DNA of 64,000 nucleotides from Rostratula benghalensis. Lineage: Eukaryota; Chordata; Aves; Charadriiformes; Rostratulidae. The position numbers and the translations under genes are program-made. How positions within the stretch are numbered: the stretch's first letter is position 1; the number at the start of each line of letters is the position of its first letter. The notes under the pieces are model-generated. The model was not told the DNA's origin. It saw only the letters and a list, made by a program, of their open reading frames with translations, and did not search any database. Below are positions 27,750 through 39,459 of this stretch, one piece after another. The stretch covers positions 234,258 to 298,257 of the forward strand of contig VXAI01000089.1 in the NCBI GenBank assembly GCA_013399305.1, given 5' to 3'.

Positions 27750-28087
27750 ATAAAGTTATTGTGATGGGCATTTGTTTCACTTGCTTAATTTGCAGAATAG
27801 TTTATTGCAGGTGGTATGTATTAGGTGTAATATTTATCATTTAAGTACTTTATTATATCTACAAAATTGTGTTATATTAAATTTTCCATAACTTATTTTA
27901 TATATATACACACACAGATTGATTGCTAAAAATTACTGTCACCTGTAGACCATGAAGACTATTTCTTGAGATAGCAAGTTTATATGAATAGTGTAACAAA
28001 TATTATTGCTCTTTTAAAATCAGGCTATGAACAGGTTATAGGGCTTCAAGGGTCTCTCTGAAACATTTCTTTGATATGTTGCATGAA
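27750..28087. other. AT-rich intergenic stretch, nothing seen
   Basis: Contains a short TA/CA-rich run near 27899-27917 (tatatatacacacaca). No ORF or repeat family recognised. Confidence 0.55.
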
Positions 28088-28450
28088 TAGAATCATAGAA
28101 TCACAGAATCATTCAGGTTGGAAGAGACCCTTGGGATCATCGAGTCCAACCATCAACCCTACTCTACAAATTCCTCCCCTACACCAAATCTTCCAACACC
28201 ACATCTAAATGACTCTTAAATGACATTCAGGGATGGGGACTCAGCCACCTCCCTGGGCAGCCTATTCCAGTGTCTGACCACCCTTTCTGTGAAAAATTCT
28301 TTTTAATGTTCAGCCTAAACCTACCTTGTTGCAGCTTGAAGCCATTCCCTCTCGTTCTATTGCTAGTCATCTGTGAGAAGAGACCTCTCTACAATGTCCT
28401 TTCAAGTAGTTGTAGAGAGCCTCCTCTTTCTCAAACTAAACAGTCCCAAA
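28088..28450 (-). mobile_element. CR1 3'-end fragment
   Basis: The plus strand begins with the classic CR1 3'-tail complement (aatcatagaatcacagaatc) followed by ttcaggttggaagagaccc and atcgagtccaacc, then the reverse complement of the RT C-terminus (cacctccctgggcagcctat, tgtgaaaaattctttttaat). Element sense is minus. Different subfamily from the copies at 2056 and 12516. Confidence 0.95.
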
Positions 28451-29060
28451 TATAAAATACTTCCATACCTTCTTCGTATTCATGTATACTTCATTGTGTG
28501 TTTTCATTGAATACATTATGCTTATGGTCAGTTCTATTATTTTCTGATTGTTGTATGTGCGACTGAATAAGCAACTGGCTTTTAATTGTGCATCCAGGGA
28601 CAGAATTGTTGGCTTGTGCCCTTTTTTATCTTATTTTTTATTGAAGAATGAATGCTGGGAAGGGGTTGAATATAGAGAAGAAAAGAGTGAGGCAGAAAGG
28701 AGGAAATAACAGACAGACAGACAGTGTTCTATAGTACACCTTCATAATAAAATTAAAGCCAGATAGGTGATCAGACTTTTGCCTGAGCTTTTGGAAGCTC
28801 TCTAAATGTTGGAAACTTAACTGAGTGTATTGGTATCAGCAGTTATATAAGGATAGTCACCTTAAAGCTTAACAGAATGCATGTTTAGGGGATACATGTG
28901 TGTATTTATATAAAAGTTGAGATAGTAGGAATAATACATGTTTTGTTTACAGTACCCAGTTCAGACCTGTCTCTGTACCATGTCATGATCTGAATATTAT
29001 TGATATTTTGGAAATAACATTACAGCTCTTACCACAAAAAAAAAAACCAAAAAAACCCAA
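28451..29060. other. intergenic stretch with partial similarity to 26360-26590
   Basis: Text around 28565-28800 (actggcttttaattgtgca, gccagataggtgatcagac) resembles 26370-26590 (ctgacttttaattgtgcag, gccacataagtgaccgcac) in the same order, so an old local duplication or shared repeat family is likely. No gene seen. Confidence 0.55.
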
Positions 29061-29556
29061 CATTGAAGTGCTGGAACAGGTCTAGAGAAGGACAACAAAG
29101 CTCATGAGGAGTCTGGAGAACAAGTCTTATGAGGAAAGGCTGAGGGAGCTGGGGTTGTTCAGCCTGGAGAAAAGGAAGCTGATGCCATATCACTGTCTAC
29201 AACTACCTGAAAGGAGGTTGTAGCAAGGTGGGGTCAGTCTCTTTTCCCAAGTCACAGGTGTTAGGACAAGAGGAAATGGCCTCAGGTTGTACCAGGGGAG
29301 GTTCAGATTGGATATTAGGAAAAAAGTTTTACACCAAAAAGGTTATTAAGCATTGGAGTGGGCTGCTGAGGGAAGGGGTTGATGCACCATTCCCAGAGGT
29401 ATACAAAAAAACCCAGGTTGATACAGTGCTTAGTGACATTAGTGGTTTAGTGATTTTTTTTTTTTCTTTTTTTTTTAATCAGAGTTAGGTTGATGTTTGG
29501 ATTAGATGATCTTAAAGGCCCCTTCCAACCTAGACTATTGTATGATTCTATGATGC
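29061..29556 (+). mobile_element. CR1 3'-end fragment with terminal tail
   Basis: Plus sense: ggctgagggagctggggttg, ttcagcctggagaaaaggaa, aggacaagaggaaatggcct, then ggattagatgatcttaaagg and a 3' end of tatgattctatgat, the CR1 terminal octamer type. A T-rich insertion at about 29453-29478 interrupts it. The A-tract preceding it (29035-29060) may mark an earlier insertion. Confidence 0.95.
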
Positions 29557-31302
29557 TAAGATGAGCTCTGCATGAGCCCTACTGTTTTGTGTGTTAGAAG
29601 ACCACAATACAAGTAGTTGGAGGAATCACTCTATTCAAGAACCAAGAGTAATTGATCCCTTCCTTTCTTGAAGTGTCAAGGATAGCCAGAAACTGAAAAC
29701 TCTCAGAGAGCCCTAAGTTCATTGCCTCACTCAAAGGAAATCTTTGTGTGATCTACAGCCATATGTTGAATTAAGACCATTGGAATTCCTTGTGCACTCC
29801 TCAGATCTGTATTGTGCTCAGTATTCCTTCTTGTACACGAACAGCCAATTCTCAAAAGCAAGAATTCAGGAGTTTTTTCCAGGGAGCTCTGATTATCTCA
29901 CTTCAAGCTCAGAAACCTCGTGTCTGATGGGAGACATCAATGTGCCATAGGTGTGTGCATTATGCTGGATAACATACGTGGTCCAGTTCTGTATACTTGT
30001 TTAATTTACCAGCTTCTAGATCTCAAGCAGCCCATTTCCAGTGGTTGTGTCCTGTCTTGTCACACACTTGTCATAACTTGGAATGGCAGAGGAACTGTTA
30101 TGGATAGTATCATCATCATAACTGAGTTTGTTTGTTGGTCAAATTGTTTCTTATGTTAGATAATGAGCTTTTGTGGGGTGTAGTGGCTTCTGTTCTGTGC
30201 TTCTACAATAGACCGATACTATTTTGGTCAGTTACTGTGTGTCGGTGCATTATAGCAGTTATAGCAGTAGTAGCCATGTTAGTAATAGCACATGCTGAAA
30301 ACCAAAGAAAAGCGAGTCTCATGTATAGGAAAAAGCTAACCATGCAAGTTAATAAAATGGGCCCCTATTGGGGCAAGAATTATTTTAATACAATAGCTAT
30401 TTTGCTTGTGCAGATAATCAGGGAAATATGTGGTAGAAAGTATTTTCCTCATTTAAATGTGGACTTGTTTGATTTTTGAAAGTAATCAAATTATGTACAG
30501 TCAAATAAAGTGCACTCACAGGTGGGCTAATACTACATTCTCAGATCCACTTCTGCCTGCAAAATTTACAGCGCCTTTTAAAGAGTTTAAGGTGTTTGCA
30601 TCCAGCAAAAACTGGAAGTTATATTAATTTCCGTCCTGTTTTCACGAGAAGTCTATTTCAGGAGTATGAGAATTGGTATGTAAAGGAAGAAGTTATGTGC
30701 TAGCAGGGATGAATTTTGTAAATAATTTAATCTGTGTAAGTTCTGTCATCAGTTGTGAAAAATATGACCATTAAGTACTAGAACTGTATGTTGACATTAA
30801 ATGTTTATTTTCCATAAAAATCTGAAATTGAGCAATTAAATATTACATAGTATAATTAACAAACATTGAACTGAAGTCTGTGTGCAGTATTTTGCCTGTG
30901 TTTTTCACTGCTTGTTTTATATTAATGTTTATGGTATTTTGCACCTAATAATTTGTACATTCTAAAAGCAAAATCAGTATTTTGATCTAAAGGAGTAAAA
31001 TATTGAACTGAGTTAAGATCCTGGTAGCCTAGACAAAAAAAAATTTGAAACAGTGAGAAATTTAAAATAAAAACATGCATGTGTGAGCCCTGGAAGTAAT
31101 ATGAGCAAATGTAGTGCAGCTTACACAACACACGTAACTGTTGAAGCTTTGTCTTACGAAGAGACAAATTCTGTCACAGTAAGACTAATTCAATTATCTA
31201 ATTTTTTAGAACAAATAATGCATGCTGGGTTTTGTTGAAGTAATTGCAGAAGTATATTAGAATTTTACTTTCTGTATTGTAGAGTAACTTTATTTGTATG
31301 CT
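29557..31302. other. downstream flank of the SLC27A6-like copy B, no gene seen
   Basis: AT-rich sequence with no recognised feature apart from a minus-strand AATAAA at 31289-31294, only about 10 nt beyond the copy B stop codon. That would make a very short 3' UTR, so the true poly(A) site may lie farther left. Confidence 0.5.
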
Positions 31303-31479
31303 TTATAAATGTATTTCACCAGAAACTACATTCTTGTATATCTCCTTTGTCAAAGGAATATAGGAATTTGCAGGTTCGTGCATGAAGTACAGAGGGTCAG
31401 ATATAATTTCTGGATTAAATCCTTCATTCACCAGATGCATCTTCTGATGCTTGAAAGTTGCAGTAGTTTGCATAACATC
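31303..31479 (-). pseudogene. SLC27A6: copy B exon 10: C-terminus and stop codon
   Basis: Acceptor tttttag. It encodes DVMQTTATFKHQKMHLVNEG, FNPEIISDPLYFMHE and EIYKNVVSGEIHL, then TAA at 31303-31305. It aligns end to end with the human C-terminus (TGTFKLLKHQLVEDGF, PLYFMD, GEIKL). The Gly of TGTFK is Ala here. The normal stop is in the normal place, so the gene structure was complete when duplicated. Confidence 0.93.
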
Positions 31480-34312
31480 CTAAAAAAAAGTAATTCAAGT
31501 GAAGTGTAATATGCCATTTCAGCCTATATCAGGGAAAATATGATGCAGTTACCGAATAAAATAGAACATACAAATCTTACTAAAGAATGTTTTCAGTTAG
31601 AATGATCTAATTCACAGGTGCAGTGAAACCTAAATCTAAATGTAACTTTTACTTCTTATTAATTTCTCCATCAAAGTCATATGCTGGCTTGCAGGTTTCT
31701 GTTTCAAAATAAGCATTTTCTTTAGCTTTCATTAGAGCAGCTGATCACAAAATCTGTAGTTTGTAGGACACTTGATGATACTCTGCAGATAGATGGCTGA
31801 TTTTATGGTACTGGATCTCTCCTGATTTCCAACTGCTGAACTTCACTTAAGACATTAAATACAAATATGTTAAATACCTCCTTATTTTATTTTCCTGTAT
31901 AAGCATTTGCTCTATAGCAGCTATTCAAATGCCAATTAATGAACAAGTTGGTGTGCACACAGTAATCAGTGTATGAGAGCAGAAGTGCTATAAAAATAAT
32001 CTCATTTAAAATGTGGGTCACATTAAGGGAAAAGTTTAAAGCACACCATTCTCAAGCATTATTTTTACTTGTACAGTGCAATCAACAATGTAGTCAACAT
32101 TTTCTTTTAATTCTGATGCTGAAACAGGCTATTTATAAGTTTTACTTGTTTTTGTCTGTTGATCTGCAACATGCCTGATTTCTTCACTGCTACTCCATTT
32201 CCTCAACTCGCAGAGCATTTACTGAGCTGGGACACTGCTAGTACATTTGCGAGTTCATTCTGGCAGCACTTAAGATAGGAACCACACTCAGACCACCAAG
32301 TCATTTCACACAGACAGTGAATAGCTGCCAGATGGTGGTAGTGTTCAATCATTACCTAGTGGGATTGCTTCAAATTGAATAGGTAGCATGAATTTGTATT
32401 GGCAATTATTTAAAAAGTTGCAATGATAAGATTAAAGGTTAAATAGAGACAGGTATTAAAGGTTTCAAAGTGTATTATAAATATAGATTCCTCAGTTTTT
32501 CTGTTTAAGTGATACTCTGATGTTATTTTAATAAAGTCAGATTTTTTTCTGCATGGAAATATGAGTTCTGAAAAAAACCCCCACCACAAAACAAATACAA
32601 AACCCCCAAACAAAACAGAGCACAAATAATGCAAAATTGAAATCACTTCCTAGATGGAGTTAGAAACCTCTTCCTCATATCTTTCTGCAGATAGGAAATG
32701 AAGTTAGCAAAAGTCAAGTGAAAAAACTATTTCAAAGCCTTGGAGTACCCTGGTTATTTCCATCATTGTCCCTAGGCCTCAGCTTTTCTTCTAGAGTTAA
32801 TGCAGGGAGGTCAAGAAGAACAACTCACTCTGTCTGGTTTTTACAAAATCAATAAACCATGGCTGCAGGTCATATTAGAAAGAGCCTACATATGGACTGC
32901 TGAAAAATTGTTAAGATTGTTTTTATCTTAAATCCATTTTTGGATGAGAATTTAATATTTTTGTTTGTCAGTCTTGATTAGGATGAACTCTTGCTTGACA
33001 CTTTTTTTTCAAAAGGGAGTTAACTGTCTATCCACTCAGAAAATGTTGAATTCAGCATTCATTCCATTATTCTCCCCTAAGATTTTTTAAAGTAACAACA
33101 TGTTTCTTATAATTTTGATTTTTTTATAAAATTGGTTCTATCTCCTTTAATAAGTATTTACATGTATAAATACTCATTATTTAGTATTGATAATATCTTT
33201 GGCAGTAAGCTGCAAATAGTTAAGAAAACCTTTAGTCAAAAAACATATAAATGTAGACAGATTTAATTAGTTACACATATGTAACCCATAGAGCTCCATG
33301 TAAATTTTTTTACATCTAATGGAAAAATACAAATCTGTTCTGAAGTATTTTTTTCCCAGAAGAGGGCACTGCTGTCCTGAGGCACCATAGGTAATGCAAA
33401 ACTATGCTGACTGCATTTACTTAGACAGTAACTTATTAGTGAAAAAGTAGTCGTCTGCAACTCTTTAAATTCTCTTAAAAATTTCATACATTCTTTGTCT
33501 CCACTTCTTCTACAGTCTCACGCACTCTGTTATATTCCCATCTCCTTCTCAAACAAATTTGTGCCTTTCAGACAAATTGTCAATTTTTAGGGAGAGGCAA
33601 AGGAGAGGAATAACTCTCAGCATCCCCCAACAGCAGGAAACTATATGCTAGAAACTTTCAGAAGACGTAATGTGGGGACCTTTCCTGCTCTTTGCAGTTT
33701 ATGCTCTCCTGTCCTGCTGTAAAAGATCACCCTGTGAGGAGTACACAAGGGGTGTAATGCTTGCACTTTTGAGTTTCACATTTAAAAAGAGTAGTATCTC
33801 AGTTCTGCATGTGGATACATTTTAGTTCTCGGATTGTGAGAACTTCACTGTAAATACTTATCTCACTATCTGTTGAAAAGAACTAGGTATTTCTTTGATG
33901 CTTTGTCAGTAACAGTGAATAATCAGGAAAAGGTTTTAAATGGATCACGTCATCCTTTTAAAAAGGAACACTGTTATGTGTAATATTTGCCATGTGTATC
34001 CACCTAGTCTTCCACTGGCTTGAGTAACACAATGAAGAGCTTTGACAAAAAAATCCAAATTTGCTACCTTTGTAATCCCATCTAGGATTTTTAGGTATGA
34101 ATGGATCCTTAAAGCAAGATATAAATTTAATTAATCACATATTTGCTTAGATTCCTAATTATAAAAGCAACCATAATTCAGACTACTGTTACCTTTTGTG
34201 CTTCAGTTCTTGAAACTGTTTATTAATTATGTTTGGCATTCCATGATTGTAGAGACCAATTTTCAAGTAAAACAGAAGGTAAGTACAAGTAGGAGGCAAC
34301 TGTTTGCCTTAC
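31480..34312 (-). other. intron 9 of copy B
   Basis: About 2.8 kb, AT-rich. No repeat family or other gene recognised. Confidence 0.85.
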
Positions 34313-34443
34313 CATGATTCTCACGAAGCATGGTTGGGCATAACCTGGCAGGAAGTCCACAACATGCTTGTAAAGTCTTTCTCCATCAAAGGGTTGGTCA
34401 TGTTTAAGGACAATAGCTGCCATCCCTGTTCTTCCTTCATAGT
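34313..34443 (-). pseudogene. SLC27A6: copy B exon 9
   Basis: Acceptor tttag, donor CATG|GTAAGG, phase 1 to phase 0. It encodes YEGRTGMAAIVLKHDQ, GERLYKHVVDFLPGYAQP and CFVRIM, matching human YEGRAGMASIILKPN and FLPAYACPRFLRIQ. Cys replaces the conserved Arg of PRF, compatible with a CGC to TGC change. Confidence 0.93.
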
Positions 34444-36199
34444 CTAAACAAATTTTGAAATAATACACAGGAGTGTATATGAGTTGTATGACATTTGGAG
34501 AAATTTAATAAGGGTCATAGCAAATACTTTGATATTGTGAAACCCCTGCCCTATCCTTTCAGACATCACTGAGTATAAGAAATACAACAAACTTTATATT
34601 GGAAGATTATACTGGAAGTTACTTTCGGTGCTTTTATGTTTTATATCAGCAACCTCTTTTTATCAGAAATTCTCTACAGCTGGCAGCTGGCTGCTGGGTT
34701 CTGCTCTTTCCTTTTCCTTGCTCAATCTTAAAATTGATAATATAGTGGCCTAGTGAAACACTGTATGACCATTAGTTCCATAAAAAGCTGGACACACTTC
34801 GACAGAGACTAGTGCAAAAGATGGGTATGCAACTGTACTTGGTCTACATAAATTCTAGTGGCTATTGTATACGTAGTGCCAAGTATTTCCTACTCTATTC
34901 CACAGACAAATTAATGACAATTTGGGGAAGTACCTCTTAGCAAATTAAAAGCTGCAAATTATGCAAAATCCTTTAAAAAAAGATGCAACAAATGCAGTTC
35001 CTGCTTTCTCTTAATTCAAACAGAAATGAAAATTTCAAATAGAGAAAAATTCTAAATTAGAAGAAATAAGCTGTCATGGTTCAATCTGACCAGAATGAAA
35101 GAACAGCTTTGAGGTTAGCGCAAGGCATTGGGAAGATAAAATATGGGTGCTCCCTTTTCATGAAAATTAACTTGCAGTTGTTTAATTGGTAATGTGTTAT
35201 GCAGTCTGTTTTGGCAATATTTAAGACAGAGGTTATTGAGAAATGTGAAAGAAAACACCATTTAGATTTTAAAACTACAACCAAGAATTAATGTGATTCT
35301 TAAACTCTTGCAGTTTTATTTTAATGTGCTATTCACTGCCTGAGATTACTATAGCCCTTTGAGGAGTTCTTGTGAGCTCCAAATGTAGATGAGAATGAGT
35401 TAAGTTTTCCAAGTTAGATTAAAGTTTTATTTGCGCATTCTTGAGGATGCCATCTCTCACAGATGAACACATTGGCATTTGACAGCCAACTGCTGATCAA
35501 CCATTCAGATTATGGATTTTTGTCAACTTCATTTTCATATATTTTCTTCCTATTGTGTTTTCTATCTCTCAGCACTAAGTAGAAGCTTGTCTCTTGATAG
35601 CTTCTTCTTCATGTGACTAGTTGACACAATTTATTTCCTCAAACATAAGTATGCATTTAGTTGCAAGAACAGAAAGGATAGAATATGACATATATGTTTC
35701 ATTTTATATTCTCAAAATATAGGGAATGTCTTACTTTTTATGCTTACACCATACACATTAACTTCTTGGACAAAATCCATCATACCAATGAACTCTGCAA
35801 CTTCTACAGTGGCGACATTTTCTCCTTTCCACCTGTTGAAAATACTTTTTTTTAAAATAACATAGATATTAGCTAACAAATTTTTTGTTCTATATGTGAT
35901 GGAGCACTACTTTTAATGCAGATTACTGTTATTCTTAACTGAAGAGTGTAGACAGCCAAACTCTTTTCTGATTCAGTGCCATCTCATTTAAGACCCCAAA
36001 CTTAAAAGAAACAGAAGTGCCATTTGACTCAAACTTGAAAAATTCTACTGTATTTTGTGGAGTTTGATTCCTATCCTTAACATTTCTGTTAAAAAAAATT
36101 TAATATTCATTATTTCCAAGTCTGACCTGTGTCATCCAGTCCTTCATATGCATGATTTCTTCCAAGTTCACTGGGTTTGCTGTTAACTCCATACCATAC
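34444..36199 (-). other. introns 8 and 7 of copy B (separated by exon 8)
   Basis: Intron 8 spans 34444-35734 and intron 7 spans 35833-36199. Both are AT-rich, with nothing else recognised. Confidence 0.85.
35735..35832 (-). pseudogene. SLC27A6: copy B exon 8: FATP signature WKGENVAT
   Basis: Acceptor tcaacag, donor AAAA|GTAAGA. It encodes the split Arg, then [20 protein letters not shown] and [12 protein letters not shown]. Together with DRVGDIFR of exon 7 this forms the FATP/VLACS signature, which is almost intact (VATTEV in human, VATVEV here). Confidence 0.93.
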
Positions 36200-36395
36200 C
36201 TGAAAATGTCTCCCACTCGATCAGTGAAGAAGAAGCCATCCTTATCCATCACTAGGAGGTCACCTGTGTTAAAATACACATCTCTCTTCACAAACACATT
36301 GCGCAGGAGTTTCTTCTCTGAGGCTTCATTATTTCCAGCATATCCAGAAAATGGGGCTTCCTGAGTAACTTGGACAACCAGAAGACCAGGTTTCC
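36200..36395 (-). pseudogene. SLC27A6: copy B exon 7: YAG, NTGD and DR.GD motifs
   Basis: Acceptor ctgcag, donor TTCAG|GTATGG (phase 2). It encodes GKPGLLVVQV, FSGYAGN, KKLLRNVFVKRDVYFNTGDL, MDKDGFFFTDRVGDIF and a split Arg. NTGD and DRVGD are conserved nucleotide-binding motifs of the superfamily. The family has one more aromatic residue before the T/WDR block (human YFWDR), so a TTC/TAC codon seems to have been lost. The text after DIFR in a naive ORF is intron. Confidence 0.92.
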
Positions 36396-36474
36396 CTGCA
36401 GATCATGCAAAGGGAATGCAAAAACACAATACTTAGGATGAGCTATTTTGTGTCATTTTCAAGTCATGGGCATG

Positions 36475-36570
36475 TTCCTGTGTGACCTGGTCTAGGTGTT
36501 CCTGCTCTGGCAGGGAGATTGGACTAGATGATCTTTCAAGGTCCCTTCCAATCCCTGATAGTCTGTGATC
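36475..36570 (+). mobile_element. CR1 3'-end fragment inside intron 6 of copy B
   Basis: Plus-sense CR1 3' end: tgttcctgctctggcaggga, gattggactagatgatcttt, tcccttccaatccctgatag, tctgtgat. It is the reverse complement of the same 3'-terminal text seen at 2056 and 12516, so it belongs to the same subfamily in opposite orientation. It takes up about 40 percent of this 245-bp intron. Confidence 0.93.
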
Positions 36571-36640
36571 CCTCCCCCAAAAACCCACCATCTAAATTGA
36601 AGTGTCTGTTAGTTAATAGATAATTAATATTTTTCCTCAC

Positions 36641-36731
36641 CTATGGGTGCTTTCATACATCTTCCATTTTCATCCATCATAAGTTCTTGTTTCCAGATAT
36701 TATATTTCAACAACTCAAAAGAATGTAGGAA
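36641..36731 (-). pseudogene. SLC27A6: copy B exon 6
   Basis: A 91-nt exon from acceptor tttag to donor ATAG|GTGAGG. It encodes FLHSFELLKYNIWKQE, LMMDENGRCMKAPI and one base, aligning with LLSTFDLIKYDF and EQGWCIHVKKG in human FATP6. The exon is open. Intron 6 following it is only 245 bp and carries a CR1 insertion. Confidence 0.88.
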
Positions 36732-38071
36732 CTAAATAAAAGAGTTCATATGCATACTTAAAAACCTCACTGTCTTATCCATTTTCCAGTTGTACTGATT
36801 AAAATTTCTTTGAATTAATGGATAGTACCCTATTCAATTTGGAAGATTTGGAACAGCCTGAAATATGACGACAGTATTCTTGGAAGCAATTGTCAGAAAG
36901 TGTTCATACTACGGTAACCAACACTAAGTATATATATACAGAAAATGTGTTCATCTTCTTTATTGATAGAAAGACACCCATAGTTTTAGACTATGGTCAG
37001 ATTCAAATAATTTCTATAAAGTAAACTGAAACAGTGCTCTTGATCAAATTGTCAATTTTTCTTTAAAACTACCATTCATTTCTGAGTAGAGTTTTAACAT
37101 TACTGGAATGCAAACCAAGAAGATTGTCTGACAAAAAAATCCAAATTAAATTTACAGACATCTCAAAAATGATTCCAGCCAGATCCAAGTGGAAACTCAA
37201 TGGTTTGATTTAGGCTTTCCTGCCTTCATACCCTGTCCGCATAGTTAAGATTGCTAAAAGATCAAAAACATTGCAGAGTTGTTATTATGGCCGTGAGAAG
37301 GCATTCTCAGCATCTCAGATTGACAGCAGAAATCATTTGGAAGTCATTAATATGGTTTCAATGTTAGCTGATCTGAAACTTTAGTATCATCAGAACAGTA
37401 TTTTATTGCAGTATAATATTAATGATTCACAAAGCATCTGTATAAATAGGAAAAGCGTTTGAGACTGTCAAGGCATTTTTATGGGTGGAAGATGTATATC
37501 TACAATGACAGTTTCAACAGTAGTCATATATATAAATATTGTAGTTCTTGATATTTTTATTTTTTCTCATTTATTTGCTGGGAATTCTGAATAGTCTTTT
37601 TTGGTTTGCTTATCTTATTTCAGAGAAAGAGTGATGTTGGTTTTAATGAGTGAAGATACAGTCACAGAGTAAATTTGCTCTGGAACATAATAAAAGCCAA
37701 ATCAAACTAATTTTTGCCTCACTTAATGTCTGTGAGTAAATTTCAATAAAATCATCATTAATTACTCCTGTGGATAGGCACTTCTATAGAACCAACGTGG
37801 GTTTTATACTCTGGGTAAAAATAGTTGTATATGCAAAGCAGTATTTTCTGTATATTTATTCTAGCTTCATAAATATATATACAGCAAATAGAGTCAAACA
37901 AGGGGCTAAGAATAAGATTTCTATTTCCATTAATCAATTTTTTTCTATATCTGTACTGTAGTAAGCAGGTTCTCCTTTATACATTATCCTGCTTTTTATA
38001 ATTTCTGCCTTTCATCTACTTTTTTTTGGTTACCTGGTTAATTGGTTAGTTGGTTGCTTTGATAGGTATAC
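36732..38071 (-). other. intron 5 of copy B
   Basis: About 1.3 kb, AT-rich. No other feature recognised. Confidence 0.85.
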
Positions 38072-38266
38072 CTTTGAGAAGATGCCAGCACGGCCCACAG
38101 GTCCGATTTTTCTAGTATAGTTGAGGAAACTGACATTCCCTTCTGTGGATCCATACAATTAAAATATTTTAACTGGGCCAAACCTCATCAGAAATTCTTT
38201 CCAGACAGCAGGTCTGATACCATTTCCTAGAGCAATGCGCACTTTGTGAACTCTGTCCTCTTCCTT
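38072..38266 (-). pseudogene. SLC27A6: copy B exon 5: in-frame TAA in the A5 motif
   Basis: Sixty-five codons between acceptor ttcacag and donor AAAG|GTATAC, phase 0 at both ends. It reads KVRIALGNGIRPAVWKEF, RFGPVKIF, stop, LYGSTEGNVSFLNYT and GPVGRAGIFSK. The stop (plus-strand positions 38159-38161) replaces the Glu that precedes LYG/LYA in family members. A product ending here would be about 354 residues and lack the C-terminal half of the synthetase domain. Confidence 0.93.
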
Positions 38267-39439
38267 CTGTGAACAGCCAAAACCCAACATTCTTCAGCTT
38301 AGAAAAGTAGGTCTGAACACCTGAAGTTAATTTAAGGTTTTTCTAGTAGGAAAGTTTTCCTTTAGAAAGTGCGAATGGCTAAAACAATTCACTGAAGGGT
38401 ATTTTATCTGTAAAAATCACACAGAAAATCATGAGCATTCTTTCTGGTCTGATGTTGAAAAATGTTTGTAAGGCAAAAACTTTATTTCTGGAGTTTATCT
38501 TTACATTTTGACTTATAAATTCTATAACTGAGATGTGTATTGCAAAGTTTAAAAGAATTATTTTATCTTGAAAATATAAGCAAGTGCCATTTCCTGTAGA
38601 ATGGAAATTCCTTTCTTAACCAAAAAAGGAATTCTTCTGCACAAATGAAATCACATCTTAGAAAACACTCATGACATGCTATGGTCAGCTCTGCATGTAA
38701 TGATATTTGGTAGTAAATCTTACACATCTGACATGTTGCCTAAAGAACTTGAAAAAGTAGCAGAAGAACTTAAAGCTCCTTACTGTATCTCATATGATTA
38801 AGCACAGTTTTTAGTCTTAAATCCAAATTCAGAAAAGACGGTAATAAAATCTGCAGTCAAAATGTAGTTACTAATATGTTATTGTTACATGTCAATTTAG
38901 ACATTATTGCGGCAAACTACTCAAGTGCTTACTTATGTAAACGTTTTCTGCATGAGGCCAGACTGCTTAGCACCCTAAATATAGAACTATAGTCAAGACA
39001 GCAGAAAATAAAATTATTTTAGTTCCACAGGTATGGTTTCTTCAAACCAAATAAATTCATTTTGTTCCCCGACACTATTATTTTAAACTTTATAAATTGT
39101 AAAAATATGTTTGATTTTGAAATAATATTAAGATAATTTCAATATGGAACATTGCCTAAGAATTACACTGAAATATTTTAGCAGAATCAGTGTTTCAACT
39201 TTTTCACCTCTAAAATATTCACATAAAATTGTTTTGTAAATTTGGGATTCAAACAGAAAGTTTCATTTGATACAGAACTCCGCTTTATGGCAGATAAATT
39301 ATTTACCACAATAGGATCAGCTGTAATGCAGACTAAACTCCACTTGTTAAAAATGGGAGCGGAGGCTTCCCTGCTTCTGCTTGACAATCTCTGTTTTCTT
39401 GTGTGGTTCTAATGGTAAACCTGAGGGAATAGCATGGTT

Positions 39440-39459
39440 TGATCACATGCATGTGATCA
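39440..39459. repeat. 20-bp perfect palindrome
   Basis: tgatcacatgcatgtgatca is its own reverse complement with no spacer. Confidence 0.95.

Noticed and set aside
36100..36199. Extension YGMELTANPVNLEEIMHMKD after the DIFR text in a single ORF
   Set aside because: This is intron read-through: the exon ends at TTCAG|GTATGG and the expected WKGENVAT text is in the next exon at 35735-35832.
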